Source: an uncultured Bacteroidota bacterium
GTDB taxonomy: Bacteria > Bacteroidota > Bacteroidia > Chitinophagales > S012-47
Direction of reading: 5' to 3'
DNA: 17,401 nucleotides
Assembly: GCA_913062655.1 (NCBI GenBank)
Contig: CAJXXO010000023.1
Location: forward strand, 1 to 17,401
In this document: one piece after another, positions 8,672 through 15,563 of the stretch
Layout: each line of letters starts with the position of its first letter
Position numbering within the stretch: the first letter of the stretch is position 1
Notes under the pieces: generated by a model
Told to the model about the DNA's origin: nothing
What the model saw: only the letters and a program-made list of their open reading frames with translations
Databases searched by the model: none
Program-made: the position numbers and the translations under genes

Positions 8672-10294
8672 TTATTGCTTTACAAATCTAATGGTTTTCT
8701 GCAATGGCCCTCCTCGCAAGGTAATGAGATACACCCCCTTTGGCCAGCCGGAAACGGATAACGATTGCCGGTAAGTACCTGCCGTCAATGAGCCGAAAGA
8801 CAGGGAGCGCATCAACTGGCCATGTACATTATGCACCTGAAGGGACACCGGCATGGGGTCAGGGAGCCAAAAAGTTACTTTTGTCTGGCTGTCAGATGGG
8901 TTGGGTGCCACCTCAAGTCCCAATACTTGCTCACCTGTAATAGGTACTGGTGTGGTACCCGTGGCCGTCCCCTTTTCCAGGTAAACGGCAAAGCACCGAT
9001 TGGTAGCCTCGCTTTGCGTACCATCATTGATGAAGAATATATTGGGCGCAGTGCTCTCTATGCCGCCATAGATGTAGCCAATATGGGTCTTTCCTTTAGG
9101 TAAACTATTCAGGTTCAGGATTTCACCATAGGAATAGTCAAGATCGTGTCGGGGAATAAACTCGGCAGAGCTGCCTAAAAAACCGGGCATGCTGATAGGT
9201 AGGGTCATCTCCACCATACTGTCACTGGCATATCGAGTCACCTGGCTAATGGTTTTTACAAAAGGTACATTCTGATCATCCACCAACTGACCACTTACCG
9301 GATCGAGGGTGTAGCGGCTCATGCCTCCGAAGAAGATGGTGTGCATCGCATTGCCTGCGGCATCGTATATCGGTACGTGAGCGCTATGGTATTGCGATAG
9401 ATATTGATTGAAGTTGGGTCGTACCTGGTAGCCATTGGCCGTTATGTCTACGGTGTTTAGCCAAGGCAGGTCGGCTGTGTATTGGAATACCCCACTGAAA
9501 ACGGTGAACCCTGGTGTGCCATCCGGAAAAATTTGCGGGGCCATATTGTAATCTCTGCGGTGCAAATGGGCTGAGTCAACTGTTTCCTGGTAATCGGTTA
9601 TAGCAATGGTTTGCCCATCGTCTTTGATCTTGAATGTACGGATGGCATTGGTGTATTCCTGCACAAAGCCAGGCCCATGGCCGGGTCCCATCGGATTGTA
9701 CCGCCCAATAAATTTCTGCCCCCCAACCAGATAAAATAGCGAATCCAGGTAGCCGAGATAGCCTCCGGTAACCTGCATCCGGTTGTCTGTGATCTGCTGA
9801 AAGTAGGGGGCAATGGATTGTTGGCTGATCACCGCCTGAATGGCACCCGGTACATCCACTGCAGTAAGGTTGGGGAAGGTAATGTGGTCACCGGCCGTAT
9901 TGCTGTAGGCGTAGCCGCCTATGATATAAAGCCGGTCATCACGCTGGTAAAACTCCATGTTAGTCGACTGGAGTTGCTCCTGCAGACCGGTAGATAAAAC
10001 GGTGAGCGGAGAAAAGTACACTTTATCGAGGGTTGGGTCGATAACAATCACCTGGCGATTGTTGTCACTGGCCAGAAAGCTTTCAAACGGTCGTCTGAGG
10101 TGTAGGCCATCTGTTCGTCCACCGATGATCAACCACCTGCCCTGATCATCCTGTCCCACAGCAAAGGACTGTACACCAGGTGTATTGGTCAGGGTGATTT
10201 CTTCTAGAGATATGTTGAAGGGTTCGGGGGTTTCGCTTTGTGCGTACAGGCCAATAGTGGCCCATACGATGCACCAGAGTACCAACAATTTCAT
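8672..10294 (-). CDS. T9SS-secreted beta-propeller-like protein
   Basis: The 540-residue protein has a signal peptide ending LYAQ (about residue 19). The body is beta-rich with recurrent Gly-Gly strands of the kelch type (RWLIIGGRTDG, DRLYIIGGYAY, SLFYLVGGQKF, HTIFFGGMSRY, IGYIYGGIES), spaced as in a beta-propeller. The last ~85 residues form a type A T9SS sorting domain: LGLEVAPNPSDSQTKVTFWL, then a VHNVHGQLMRSL strand, then GWPKGVYLITLRGG and a basic terminal strand. It should be exported through the outer membrane and anchored or released. The ligand is unknown. A perfect TACCTTTG box lies 4 nt before the ATG. Its 3' end abuts the His-rich gene, so it appears to head the metal efflux operon, an unusual partner for such a pump. 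Confidence 0.87.
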   Translation of the reverse strand: MKLLVLWCIVWATIGLYAQSETPEPFNISLEEITLTNTPGVQSFAVGQDDQGRWLIIGGRTDGLHLRRPFESFLASDNNRQVIVIDPTLDKVYFSPLTVLSTGLQEQLQSTNMEFYQRDDRLYIIGGYAYSNTAGDHITFPNLTAVDVPGAIQAVISQQSIAPYFQQITDNRMQVTGGYLGYLDSLFYLVGGQKFIGRYNPMGPGHGPGFVQEYTNAIRTFKIKDDGQTIAITDYQETVDSAHLHRRDYNMAPQIFPDGTPGFTVFSGVFQYTADLPWLNTVDITANGYQVRPNFNQYLSQYHSAHVPIYDAAGNAMHTIFFGGMSRYTLDPVSGQLVDDQNVPFVKTISQVTRYASDSMVEMTLPISMPGFLGSSAEFIPRHDLDYSYGEILNLNSLPKGKTHIGYIYGGIESTAPNIFFINDGTQSEATNRCFAVYLEKGTATGTTPVPITGEQVLGLEVAPNPSDSQTKVTFWLPDPMPVSLQVHNVHGQLMRSLSFGSLTAGTYRQSLSVSGWPKGVYLITLRGGPLQKTIRFVKQ

Positions 10295-10298
10295 GTAA

Positions 10299-10306
10299 CA
10301 AAGGTA
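10299..10306 (-). promoter_or_regulatory. Bacteroidota -7 box of the T9SS/metal efflux operon
   Basis: The minus strand reads TACCTTTG, a full match to TAnnTTTG, ending 4 nt before the ATG at 10294. No TTTG is seen at the usual upstream distance, so recognition may need an activator. A transcript from here would have almost no leader. Confidence 0.5.
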
Positions 10307-10329
10307 CCCTTAGGCATCAACCTGCGCTA

Positions 10330-10341
10330 TGACAATTGTCA
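10330..10341. promoter_or_regulatory. 12-bp perfect palindrome, possible operator
   Basis: TGACAATTGTCA is a perfect 12-bp palindrome centred about 41 bp upstream of the expected transcription start of the T9SS/efflux operon. It covers the stop codon of the upstream membrane-protein gene. The position fits an operator for an activator or repressor. The binding protein is unknown. Confidence 0.4.
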
Positions 10342-10818
10342 ATCCGAGTGGTGCGATTCCACGGCTTCTGTGACAGCACCATCACGAATTTCGATATGCC
10401 TGATTTTACCTCCGAGATAGCCCACATAGGCCATCAACGCAAAGGTGGCGATCAAAACCAGTAGCACGACACCCGTCCAGGTGCGGCTCATGACACTCCG
10501 CATACTATTGATAACCAGGACGACCACTGACAGTAAGCCAGCTCCCAGCATCACCCAGAAGGCCGTTTTCCCCAATTCTTCATGTTCTTCAAGAAAATAG
10601 GCACTGGTACCAGCCATATCTTCCACCATATGTTCGGCACCCTCCCCGGATAGAAAAACAGGAATGGACATAAGCGCCATAGCCACGGCAATAGTGCACC
10701 CGGTATTGGCTACAGCCTTATTGTTGGCGAAAAAAGCATACAGGATAACCGCAATGGCTATCAGCGTGCCGATGATGGGAAAGTGGTTGGTGAGCAGATG
10801 CACCTGTGCTTCATTCAT
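10339..10818 (-). CDS. Four-helix membrane protein, DUF2231-like
   Basis: The 159-residue protein has four clear transmembrane segments (about residues 13-30, 37-55, 86-104 and 115-134). The N-terminal VHLLTNHFPIIG, with His7 and His12 next to helix 1, recalls the HFP motif of DUF2231-type membrane proteins, some of which are suspected of binding heme. A HEELG follows between helices 2 and 3, and GGKIRHIE follows helix 4, with an acidic, His-containing tail. It starts 56 nt after the small upstream gene. A weak promoter-like TAATTTTA lies in that gap. Family assignment is by eye, and function is unknown. Confidence 0.75.
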   Translation of the reverse strand: MNEAQVHLLTNHFPIIGTLIAIAVILYAFFANNKAVANTGCTIAVAMALMSIPVFLSGEGAEHMVEDMAGTSAYFLEEHEELGKTAFWVMLGAGLLSVVVLVINSMRSVMSRTWTGVVLLVLIATFALMAYVGYLGGKIRHIEIRDGAVTEAVESHHSD

Positions 10819-10874
10819 GGCTGAGCCGGTTTCAGGTTGATCCTAAAATTAACACATTTGATTATGCTGCTCAC

Positions 10875-11096
10875 TTAGCTTTGTCGATAGATAGTTGTTT
10901 CTGAAAGGTACTTATCTATCCATTCGCTGGGCACCTCATATTCCTCCTTGAGCATCAACCGGATATCATAGGGCCGCATCCCTTGCTGAAGTTTGGATTG
11001 CACCAAGCGGGCAATAGGGTGCTGCGATTGCTGCTGTGTGGTAATAGAGACACCTTTGTCGGGGCTAGACGTAGCCGATACATTGCGCTGAGACAT
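10875..11096 (-). CDS. Small uncharacterised protein, 73 aa
   Basis: The N-terminal ~28 residues are polar and low in complexity (Ser, Gln, Thr). Residues about 29-67 look like a compact helical module (ARLVQSKLQQGM, YDIRLMLKEEYEVP, WIDKYL) of the kind seen in small adaptor or DNA-binding domains. There is no signal peptide or membrane segment. I do not recognise the family. The gene lies between the rhodopsin terminator and the DUF2231-like gene. A 6-2-6 inverted repeat (TACCTT/AAGGTA) at 11113-11126 lies 17 nt before the ATG and contains a TACCTTAG that may be a -7 box. Confidence 0.6.
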   Translation of the reverse strand: MSQRNVSATSSPDKGVSITTQQQSQHPIARLVQSKLQQGMRPYDIRLMLKEEYEVPSEWIDKYLSETTIYRQS

Positions 11097-11112
11097 AGGT
11101 TTGGATATAAGT

Positions 11113-11126
11113 TACCTTCTAAGGTA
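11113..11126. promoter_or_regulatory. 6-2-6 inverted repeat upstream of the 73-aa gene
   Basis: TACCTT and AAGGTA arms flank two bases. On the minus strand the first arm forms TACCTTAG, one base from the TAnnTTTG box. It may be an operator overlapping the promoter of the 73-aa gene. No regulator is known. Confidence 0.3.
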
Positions 11127-11166
11127 GGGACACTTATTGCGCAAAAGGGTGATTTACATCAACCAC

Positions 11167-11197
11167 AAAAAAAAGAGCCCCCCAAATGGAAGGCTCT
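11167..11197 (-). terminator. Terminator downstream of the rhodopsin gene
   Basis: On the minus strand, AGAGCCTTCC pairs with GGGGGGCTCT around an ATTT loop (10 pairs, two of them U-G), followed by eight T. It should end the rhodopsin transcript about 105 nt after the stop codon. The rhodopsin mRNA therefore carries a 3' leader-like copy at 11234-11288. Confidence 0.88.
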
Positions 11198-11233
11198 ATG
11201 CAAGAAATTATATTGACTTTCGTTTGACAGTGG

Positions 11234-11288
11234 AGTGCATTATTTTTGCACCCTTAATTACTCGATTTGGGGGTCAGTTTTTGCGGAG
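11234..11288. repeat. Condensed copy of the rhodopsin 5' region
   Basis: Three blocks match the rhodopsin leader and first codons in the same order and orientation: AGTGCATT (11234-11241 versus 12044-12051), TAATTACTCGATTT (11255-11268 versus 12054-12067), and AGTTTTTGCGGAG (11276-11288 versus 12090-12101, one T shorter there). The material between blocks differs: 13 nt replaces 2, and 7 nt replaces 22. It lies just beyond the rhodopsin stop codon and underlies the predicted small RNA. Confidence 0.85.
11235..11251 (+). promoter_or_regulatory. TATTTTTG -7 box inside a GTGCA inverted repeat
   Basis: TATTTTTG at 11241-11248 fully matches the Bacteroidota TAnnTTTG box and would start a plus-strand transcript near 11252. 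It is framed by GTGCA (11235-11239) and TGCAC (11247-11251), which may be an operator. Upstream, TTTG at 11223 is 14 nt away and TTG at 11213 is 25 nt away. Both fall outside the usual spacing, so the promoter is plausible but not certain. Confidence 0.45.
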
Positions 11289-11303
11289 CTGGCCCCTTTT
11301 TTT
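11252..11303 (+). ncRNA. Predicted antisense small RNA against the rhodopsin mRNA leader
   Basis: A transcript starting near 11252 would be about 50 nt. It has an unpaired 5' segment containing UAAUUACUCGAUUU (11255-11268). A hairpin follows, with GGGGTCAG at 11270-11277 pairing with CTGGCCCC at 11289-11296 (8 pairs, one U-G), and then seven T. The 5' segment is perfectly complementary to 14 nt of rhodopsin mRNA ending at the A of AUG. The 11-nt loop is complementary over 10 nt to CUCCGCAAAA farther up the same leader, in the correct antiparallel order. Pairing would cover the ribosome entry site. The T-run overlaps the rhodopsin stop codon on the other strand. The existence of the transcript is inferred, not shown. 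Confidence 0.5.
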
Positions 11304-12054
11304 ATTCACTGTCACTTACAGCCAAAGCGTAAATAACCAGACCGAAACCGATCTTGTTTACGGCATCACCAATGTTGTACACCACATCCATGAAACCGGC
11401 ATCTACGCCCATGTCCATACCAAACAGACCGCCTTGTGTACCCAGGATGTAACCTACCGGGTAAATGGCCCAACCTACCAGTACGAACCAAGCCAGTGCC
11501 TTGTTGGCTGACAATACTGCTCCACCTGCATTCTTAGCCAACTGAGCAATTTCACCAGCCCATACGAGGTATACAATGTAGAAGTACGCGATACCACTGA
11601 TCAAGCCCCAGATCCAGCTCTGTACTTCAGCACCGTAGATGGCTTCACCGATATAACCGGTAACGAGCATGACTACAGAAGCGAAAATCAACTTCCACAT
11701 GGTACCAATCTTACCACCCACCTTTTTGGTAATGAGGTAAAACTCCACACACATGAGTGGTACGGTGAGTAGCCAGTCCACATACCTGAAGAAGGTAGGC
11801 GACTCACCTGAAGCAACAAAGTAGTCGCGCATGTAGTAATAGTGCACGGCTGCAATGAAGGTAATCAATCCTGATACCAGGAGTGAAGTCCGCCACTTAG
11901 CGGAAATGTTGCGCATTTCTAACCAGAAAAACGCAGTGGCACCCATCATGGCCATTGAGCCCACGAAAAAGGTGAAGGCTACTGCTTGATTGAGGTCAAA
12001 CTCACCTCCAAAAATGGCAGCAGCGTTGCTGATGTCTAATAATAGTGCATTCAT
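11302..12054 (-). CDS. Proteorhodopsin, light-driven proton pump
   Basis: The 250-residue seven-helix protein has the proton-pump triad D93-T97-E104 in helix C (RYVDWLLTVPLMCVEF). These are the Schiff-base proton acceptor, Thr, and the proton donor. Retinal-binding Lys is K234 in helix G (NIGDAVNKIGFG), with D230 one turn before. R90 and H71 match the conserved helix C Arg and the His partner of the acceptor. Met101 at the spectral tuning site is the form seen in green-absorbing Bacteroidota pumps. Gly150 aligns by eye with the xanthorhodopsin Gly that opens a window for a carotenoid antenna. The ATG at 12054 is preferred. An in-frame TTG at 12114 lies inside the -7 box. The gene is monocistronic, with a good promoter and terminator. 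Retinal synthesis genes must be elsewhere. Confidence 0.97.
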   Translation of the reverse strand: MNALLLDISNAAAIFGGEFDLNQAVAFTFFVGSMAMMGATAFFWLEMRNISAKWRTSLLVSGLITFIAAVHYYYMRDYFVASGESPTFFRYVDWLLTVPLMCVEFYLITKKVGGKIGTMWKLIFASVVMLVTGYIGEAIYGAEVQSWIWGLISGIAYFYIVYLVWAGEIAQLAKNAGGAVLSANKALAWFVLVGWAIYPVGYILGTQGGLFGMDMGVDAGFMDVVYNIGDAVNKIGFGLVIYALAVSDSE

Positions 12055-12101
12055 AATTACTCGATTTAAATGGTTCCAAAGTTTGTTTAAGTTTTGCGGA
12101 G
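12044..12101. repeat. Rhodopsin 5' region, parent copy of the downstream repeat
   Basis: This stretch spans the first codons and most of the leader of the rhodopsin gene. It holds the three blocks that recur at 11234-11288: AGTGCATT at 12044-12051, TAATTACTCGATTT at 12054-12067, and AGTTTTGCGGAG at 12090-12101. The central block touches the start codon, so it covers the ribosome contact region on the mRNA. Confidence 0.85.
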
Positions 12102-12111
12102 AAGGCTTAAA

Positions 12112-12143
12112 CAATGTTAAGGTATTCTGGTTCGATTTTCAAA
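12112..12143 (-). promoter_or_regulatory. Rhodopsin promoter
   Basis: On the minus strand, TTTG (12143-12140) is followed after 20 nt by TAACATTG (12119-12112), one base from the TAnnTTTG consensus, with the spacing usual for Bacteroidota. Transcription would start near 12108 and give a leader of about 54 nt without a Shine-Dalgarno sequence, as is common in this phylum. Confidence 0.75.
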
Positions 12144-12213
12144 CGCTGGACCAGATAAAATTGACTAATTATATTATTTAGCTGGCTGAAATACAAGTAT
12201 TTATAGACGAACG

Positions 12214-12248
12214 AAAAAATGAAAAACGCCCCACTTTTGTGGAGCGTT
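12214..12248 (-). terminator. Terminator of the recG operon
   Basis: On the minus strand, AACGCTCCAC pairs with GTGGGGCGTT around an AAAA loop (10 pairs, one U-G), followed by a T-run, one C and A, and a second T-run. It lies 30 nt after the stop of the small secreted protein and isolates the rhodopsin promoter from upstream transcription. Confidence 0.88.
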
Positions 12249-12277
12249 AGCTGTGCAGGTCAACTTTGGGTTGGCTT

Positions 12278-12790
12278 CTATCGATTAGCCTGCATGGCTT
12301 TGTACTCGTCTGCTTTCATCACCAAATACATAAAGGCATCGCGAATATTCTTGGCCTGAATAGCTCCTTCTTTGATTTCCATACGCAGACTAGCGGTATA
12401 GTAAGTGAGCTTTTGGGCAGGTATTTCTTTGTGAATGCATTGCGTCCAGCCTTTGCAATTCAAAATGATGGCATCATTGGCCTCCGTCTTGAATACTTGT
12501 TCCACTTGCAGGTCATGCGGGTCGGCAGTATTTATGCTTAATAGCTCGCTAAAGTCTTTGATCACTTTTACCTGAATATTATACTCTTCATCCACATCTA
12601 CCTGATAGCTGAGCGTGTAAGGGGCTTTGACCGCAATAGAATCCTCCACACTTATATTCTTCGTCACCGTATAGTCTCGCATAATGGCATTCAGGTAATA
12701 CACTGTGTGGTCGAGTGTCATCGTCTGTGCCCAGCTCGATGCGGTCATCAGCAGTACGAATAGCAAGGTCAATGTCCGTGCGGGTATCAT
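12278..12790 (-). CDS. Small secreted protein, unknown function
   Basis: I chose the ATG at 12790 because it gives a clean signal peptide (MIPARTLTLLFVLLMTASSWA, cleaved before Gln22). The frame extends 22 codons farther upstream, but that part looks non-coding. The mature protein of about 149 residues is mixed alpha/beta with two Cys in NCKGWTQC and a Lys-rich C-terminal helix. I do not recognise a family. It is 88 nt downstream of the membrane-protein gene on the same strand and ends just before a strong terminator, so it may share the recG transcript or use a weak promoter (TATTTTTA about 28 nt before the ATG). Confidence 0.75.
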   Translation of the reverse strand: MIPARTLTLLFVLLMTASSWAQTMTLDHTVYYLNAIMRDYTVTKNISVEDSIAVKAPYTLSYQVDVDEEYNIQVKVIKDFSELLSINTADPHDLQVEQVFKTEANDAIILNCKGWTQCIHKEIPAQKLTYYTASLRMEIKEGAIQAKNIRDAFMYLVMKADEYKAMQANR

Positions 12791-12878
12791 AAGTCTGTTG
12801 TTTGGGTAAGGATAAAAATACAGCACATGGCTCCGGGGAGTAATGACTAAAATCAATGGGATACGGCTGTGGAGAGAC

Positions 12879-13328
12879 TTACGCCATTTGCGGACTGAAA
12901 AGCGTGTGCTTGAAATAGGGCAGGCTGCCGAAGATCAGTGTGCCAATGGCATTGAGTATGGGCAGGTCAATCACGATACCTACCGGCAATGCATCATAGG
13001 TAAACAAATACGTGACGAGCATACTTAAGGTGATGGTGAGATAGAATACCGTAATGCGGGTAATGTAGCCACGAGACGCCCGATTAAACCAGGGCAGGTA
13101 GCCCAGGCCCAACCGAATGAAGCCGTATACCAGAAAGCCGGTAACGCTGAGCAAGAGGAACTTCACCAGTACACGCCCCATATCCACCAGTAAAAAGTTA
13201 TCCAGCCCACTGATGCCTTCCTGTGCAACAGGCAATAGGAGTACTTGTATGCTTGCCAGGATGGTAATCAGCACAGCATAAAGTATCCACGAGGAGAAAA
13301 GGTGAAAGATGGAATTCGAACGGGTCAT
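12879..13328 (-). CDS. Small four-helix membrane protein, unknown function
   Basis: The 149-residue protein has four predicted membrane helices (about residues 12-33, 52-75, 90-111 and 113-135), connected by short loops, with basic residues after helices 2 and 3 (IRLGLGYLPWFNRASRGYITR). No motif points to a function, and I do not recognise a family. It starts 25 nt after the recG stop on the same strand, so it is probably cotranscribed with recG, although a functional link to DNA repair is not evident. Confidence 0.75.
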   Translation of the reverse strand: MTRSNSIFHLFSSWILYAVLITILASIQVLLLPVAQEGISGLDNFLLVDMGRVLVKFLLLSVTGFLVYGFIRLGLGYLPWFNRASRGYITRITVFYLTITLSMLVTYLFTYDALPVGIVIDLPILNAIGTLIFGSLPYFKHTLFSPQMA

Positions 13329-13353
13329 AGCGCAAACCTACAGCTATTTTACC

Positions 13354-15480
13354 TTACAACACCCGGCTCCAGTCGAATCCGGCTCGCTGTTTCTGCGCCA
13401 ATAAATATTGGCGCAAGCCGGCATGTTCTGGCGCTTGTAAGTGAGGATCATTGTCCAGCAATTGGTGGGCACTTTTTCGTGCCTCTTCCAGCACCGGCCC
13501 ATCGGTGGTGAGGTCGGCCATGATTAGGTTGAGCCGGCCACTCTGCCGCGTACCCTCCATCTCCCCCGGCCCCCGAAGCTCCATATCCACCTGTGCAATG
13601 CGGAAGCCGTCATTGGTTTCGCACATGGTACGAATGCGCTTGCGGCCATCGTTGGAGAGCTTGTCTTTGGTCACCAACAGGCAAAAGGACTGGTCGGCTC
13701 CGCGTCCTACCCGGCCCCGAAGCTGGTGGAGCTGTGCCAAACCGAAACGCTCGGCATTTTCAATTACCATCACCGAGGCGTTGGGTACATTGACACCCAC
13801 CTCGATCACCGTGGTGGCCACCATGATCTGTGTTTCGCCCCGGACAAAGCGCTGCATCTCGTAGTCCTTATCTTCCGGAGTCATCTTGCCATGGACGATG
13901 CTCACCGCATAGTCGGGTAGGGGAAAAGCGCGCGTCACACTCTCGTAGCCATCTTGCAGATCCTTCAGGTCCAGCTTCTCCGACTCCTGAATAAGCGGAT
14001 AGACCACATACACTTGTCTTCCCTCTGCGATCTGCTCCTTCATAAAGCCGAAAATGCGCAGCCGGTCGCTGTCGCGAAGGTGGTGGGTAGCAATGGGTTT
14101 TCGCCCCGGGGGTAATTCATCAATGACGGACACATCCAGGTCGCCAAAGACCGTCATCGCCAGGGTACGGGGAATGGGCGTGGCGGTCATCACCAGTACA
14201 TGAGGCGGGTGGGTGGTGCCCTTGCGCCACAGCTTGGCGCGTTGGGCCACACCAAACCGGTGTTGCTCATCAATTACCACCAGCCCAAGGTCGTGGTATT
14301 GTACCTTCTCTTCTATCAACGCATGCGTTCCAATCAAGAGGTGAATATCGCCATTGGCCAGGTCGGCAAAGAGCTGTTTGCGTTCGGCTCCCTTCACACT
14401 GCCGGTAAGTAAGGCTACACGAAGCCCCAGCGGTGCCAACTGCTCTGCAATACCCTGGTAGTGCTGCTGCGCCAATATCTCGGTAGGGGCCATCAGGGCT
14501 GCCTGATAGCCATTGTCGATAGCCATCAGCATCGACATCACCGCCACTATTGTTTTTCCGCTGCCGACATCGCCTTGCAAGAGACGATTCATCTGGTTGC
14601 CGCTCAGCAAATCGCGTCTGATCTCTTTCAATACCCGCTTTTGAGCATTGGTCAAGTCGAAGCCAAGGTGGTGGTGATAAAAGGGATTGAAATACTGCTC
14701 CAGCGACTCCATGATTACCCCTTTGTGCAACTCATGTCGCCTCAGTTTCATCTTCACCACACGGAGTTGCAAGAGAAACAGCTCCTCAAACTTCAGTCTG
14801 CGCTGTGCAGCGCGTACTTCCTTGCCGGACTTGGGCAAGTGGATCATGCGCAATGCTTCGTAGCGGGATACCAACTTGTATTGCTGACGCAGGGTGTCCG
14901 GTAGCATCTCCGGCAAATCGGTGGGCGATAAACGCTGAAAAAGAGCCTGTGTCAGCTTGTACAACCCTTTGCTGTCCAACCCCCGGGTCTTGAGTTTTTC
15001 CGTGCTGGTGTAGATGGGCTGTAGCGCGGCCCGTGTTTGGCTGTTGGCTTGCGAAAGTGGCTCTACTTCCGGGTGCGGCATATTCACTTGTCCTTTGTAG
15101 AAGTTGGGCTTGCCAAATATGACATATGCCTGCCCCGGAGCAATGGCCTTCTGTATCCACTTGATGCCCTGAAACCACACCAATTCCATCGATCCGCTGC
15201 TATCGGTAAACCGGGCGGTAAGGCGCTTGCGCCTGCGCTCGCCAATCACCTTGAACTGATCTACTACCCCTTTAAGCTGTATCAATTGGCTGTCGGGCGT
15301 AATGTCTTTGACCTGGTAGAAACGGGTACGGTCTACATAGCGAAAGGGATAGTGCTGTAGCAGGTCGCGGAAGCGGAAGATGTGGAGCTCCTTTTGCAGT
15401 AGTTCGGCTCGGGCAGGACCCACCCCCTTGAGGTATTCAATGGGTGTGTCGAGTGGACGATATGTAGCACCGGTGTGCAT
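13354..15480 (-). CDS. recG: ATP-dependent DNA helicase RecG
   Basis: The 708-residue protein is a complete RecG, which reverses stalled replication forks and processes branched DNA. The N-terminal wedge domain with an OB fold is at about residues 65-145 (IQLKGVVDQFKVIG, TARFTDSSGSMELVWFQG). Helicase motifs are Walker A GDVGSGKT at 303-310, DEQH at 404-407 within VVIDEQHRFGVAQR, TAT at 432-434, and the motif VI segment QLRGRVGRG at 586-594. The C-terminal RGPGE at 636-640 belongs to the translocation (TRG) region. Length is near the usual 680-700. The gene is divergent from the WYL regulator and is followed at 25 nt by a small membrane-protein gene. Confidence 0.97.
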   Translation of the reverse strand: MHTGATYRPLDTPIEYLKGVGPARAELLQKELHIFRFRDLLQHYPFRYVDRTRFYQVKDITPDSQLIQLKGVVDQFKVIGERRRKRLTARFTDSSGSMELVWFQGIKWIQKAIAPGQAYVIFGKPNFYKGQVNMPHPEVEPLSQANSQTRAALQPIYTSTEKLKTRGLDSKGLYKLTQALFQRLSPTDLPEMLPDTLRQQYKLVSRYEALRMIHLPKSGKEVRAAQRRLKFEELFLLQLRVVKMKLRRHELHKGVIMESLEQYFNPFYHHHLGFDLTNAQKRVLKEIRRDLLSGNQMNRLLQGDVGSGKTIVAVMSMLMAIDNGYQAALMAPTEILAQQHYQGIAEQLAPLGLRVALLTGSVKGAERKQLFADLANGDIHLLIGTHALIEEKVQYHDLGLVVIDEQHRFGVAQRAKLWRKGTTHPPHVLVMTATPIPRTLAMTVFGDLDVSVIDELPPGRKPIATHHLRDSDRLRIFGFMKEQIAEGRQVYVVYPLIQESEKLDLKDLQDGYESVTRAFPLPDYAVSIVHGKMTPEDKDYEMQRFVRGETQIMVATTVIEVGVNVPNASVMVIENAERFGLAQLHQLRGRVGRGADQSFCLLVTKDKLSNDGRKRIRTMCETNDGFRIAQVDMELRGPGEMEGTRQSGRLNLIMADLTTDGPVLEEARKSAHQLLDNDPHLQAPEHAGLRQYLLAQKQRAGFDWSRVL

Positions 15481-15563
15481 AGGTGTCGGCTAAAGATAGA
15501 ACCGAATACTGGTCAAATGCAGTACATTTATATACAGTTCACACGATCATAATCCTGCTACCT

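Noticed and set aside
12055..12114. A 20-residue N-terminal extension of the rhodopsin from a TTG at 12114
   Set aside because: The TTG lies inside the predicted -7 box, the extension is polar and basic unlike rhodopsin N-termini, and the ATG at 12054 starts at the usual place before helix A.
13245..15178. Several 60-150 codon frames overlapping recG on both strands
   Set aside because: All overlap the conserved helicase reading frame and show no domain of their own.
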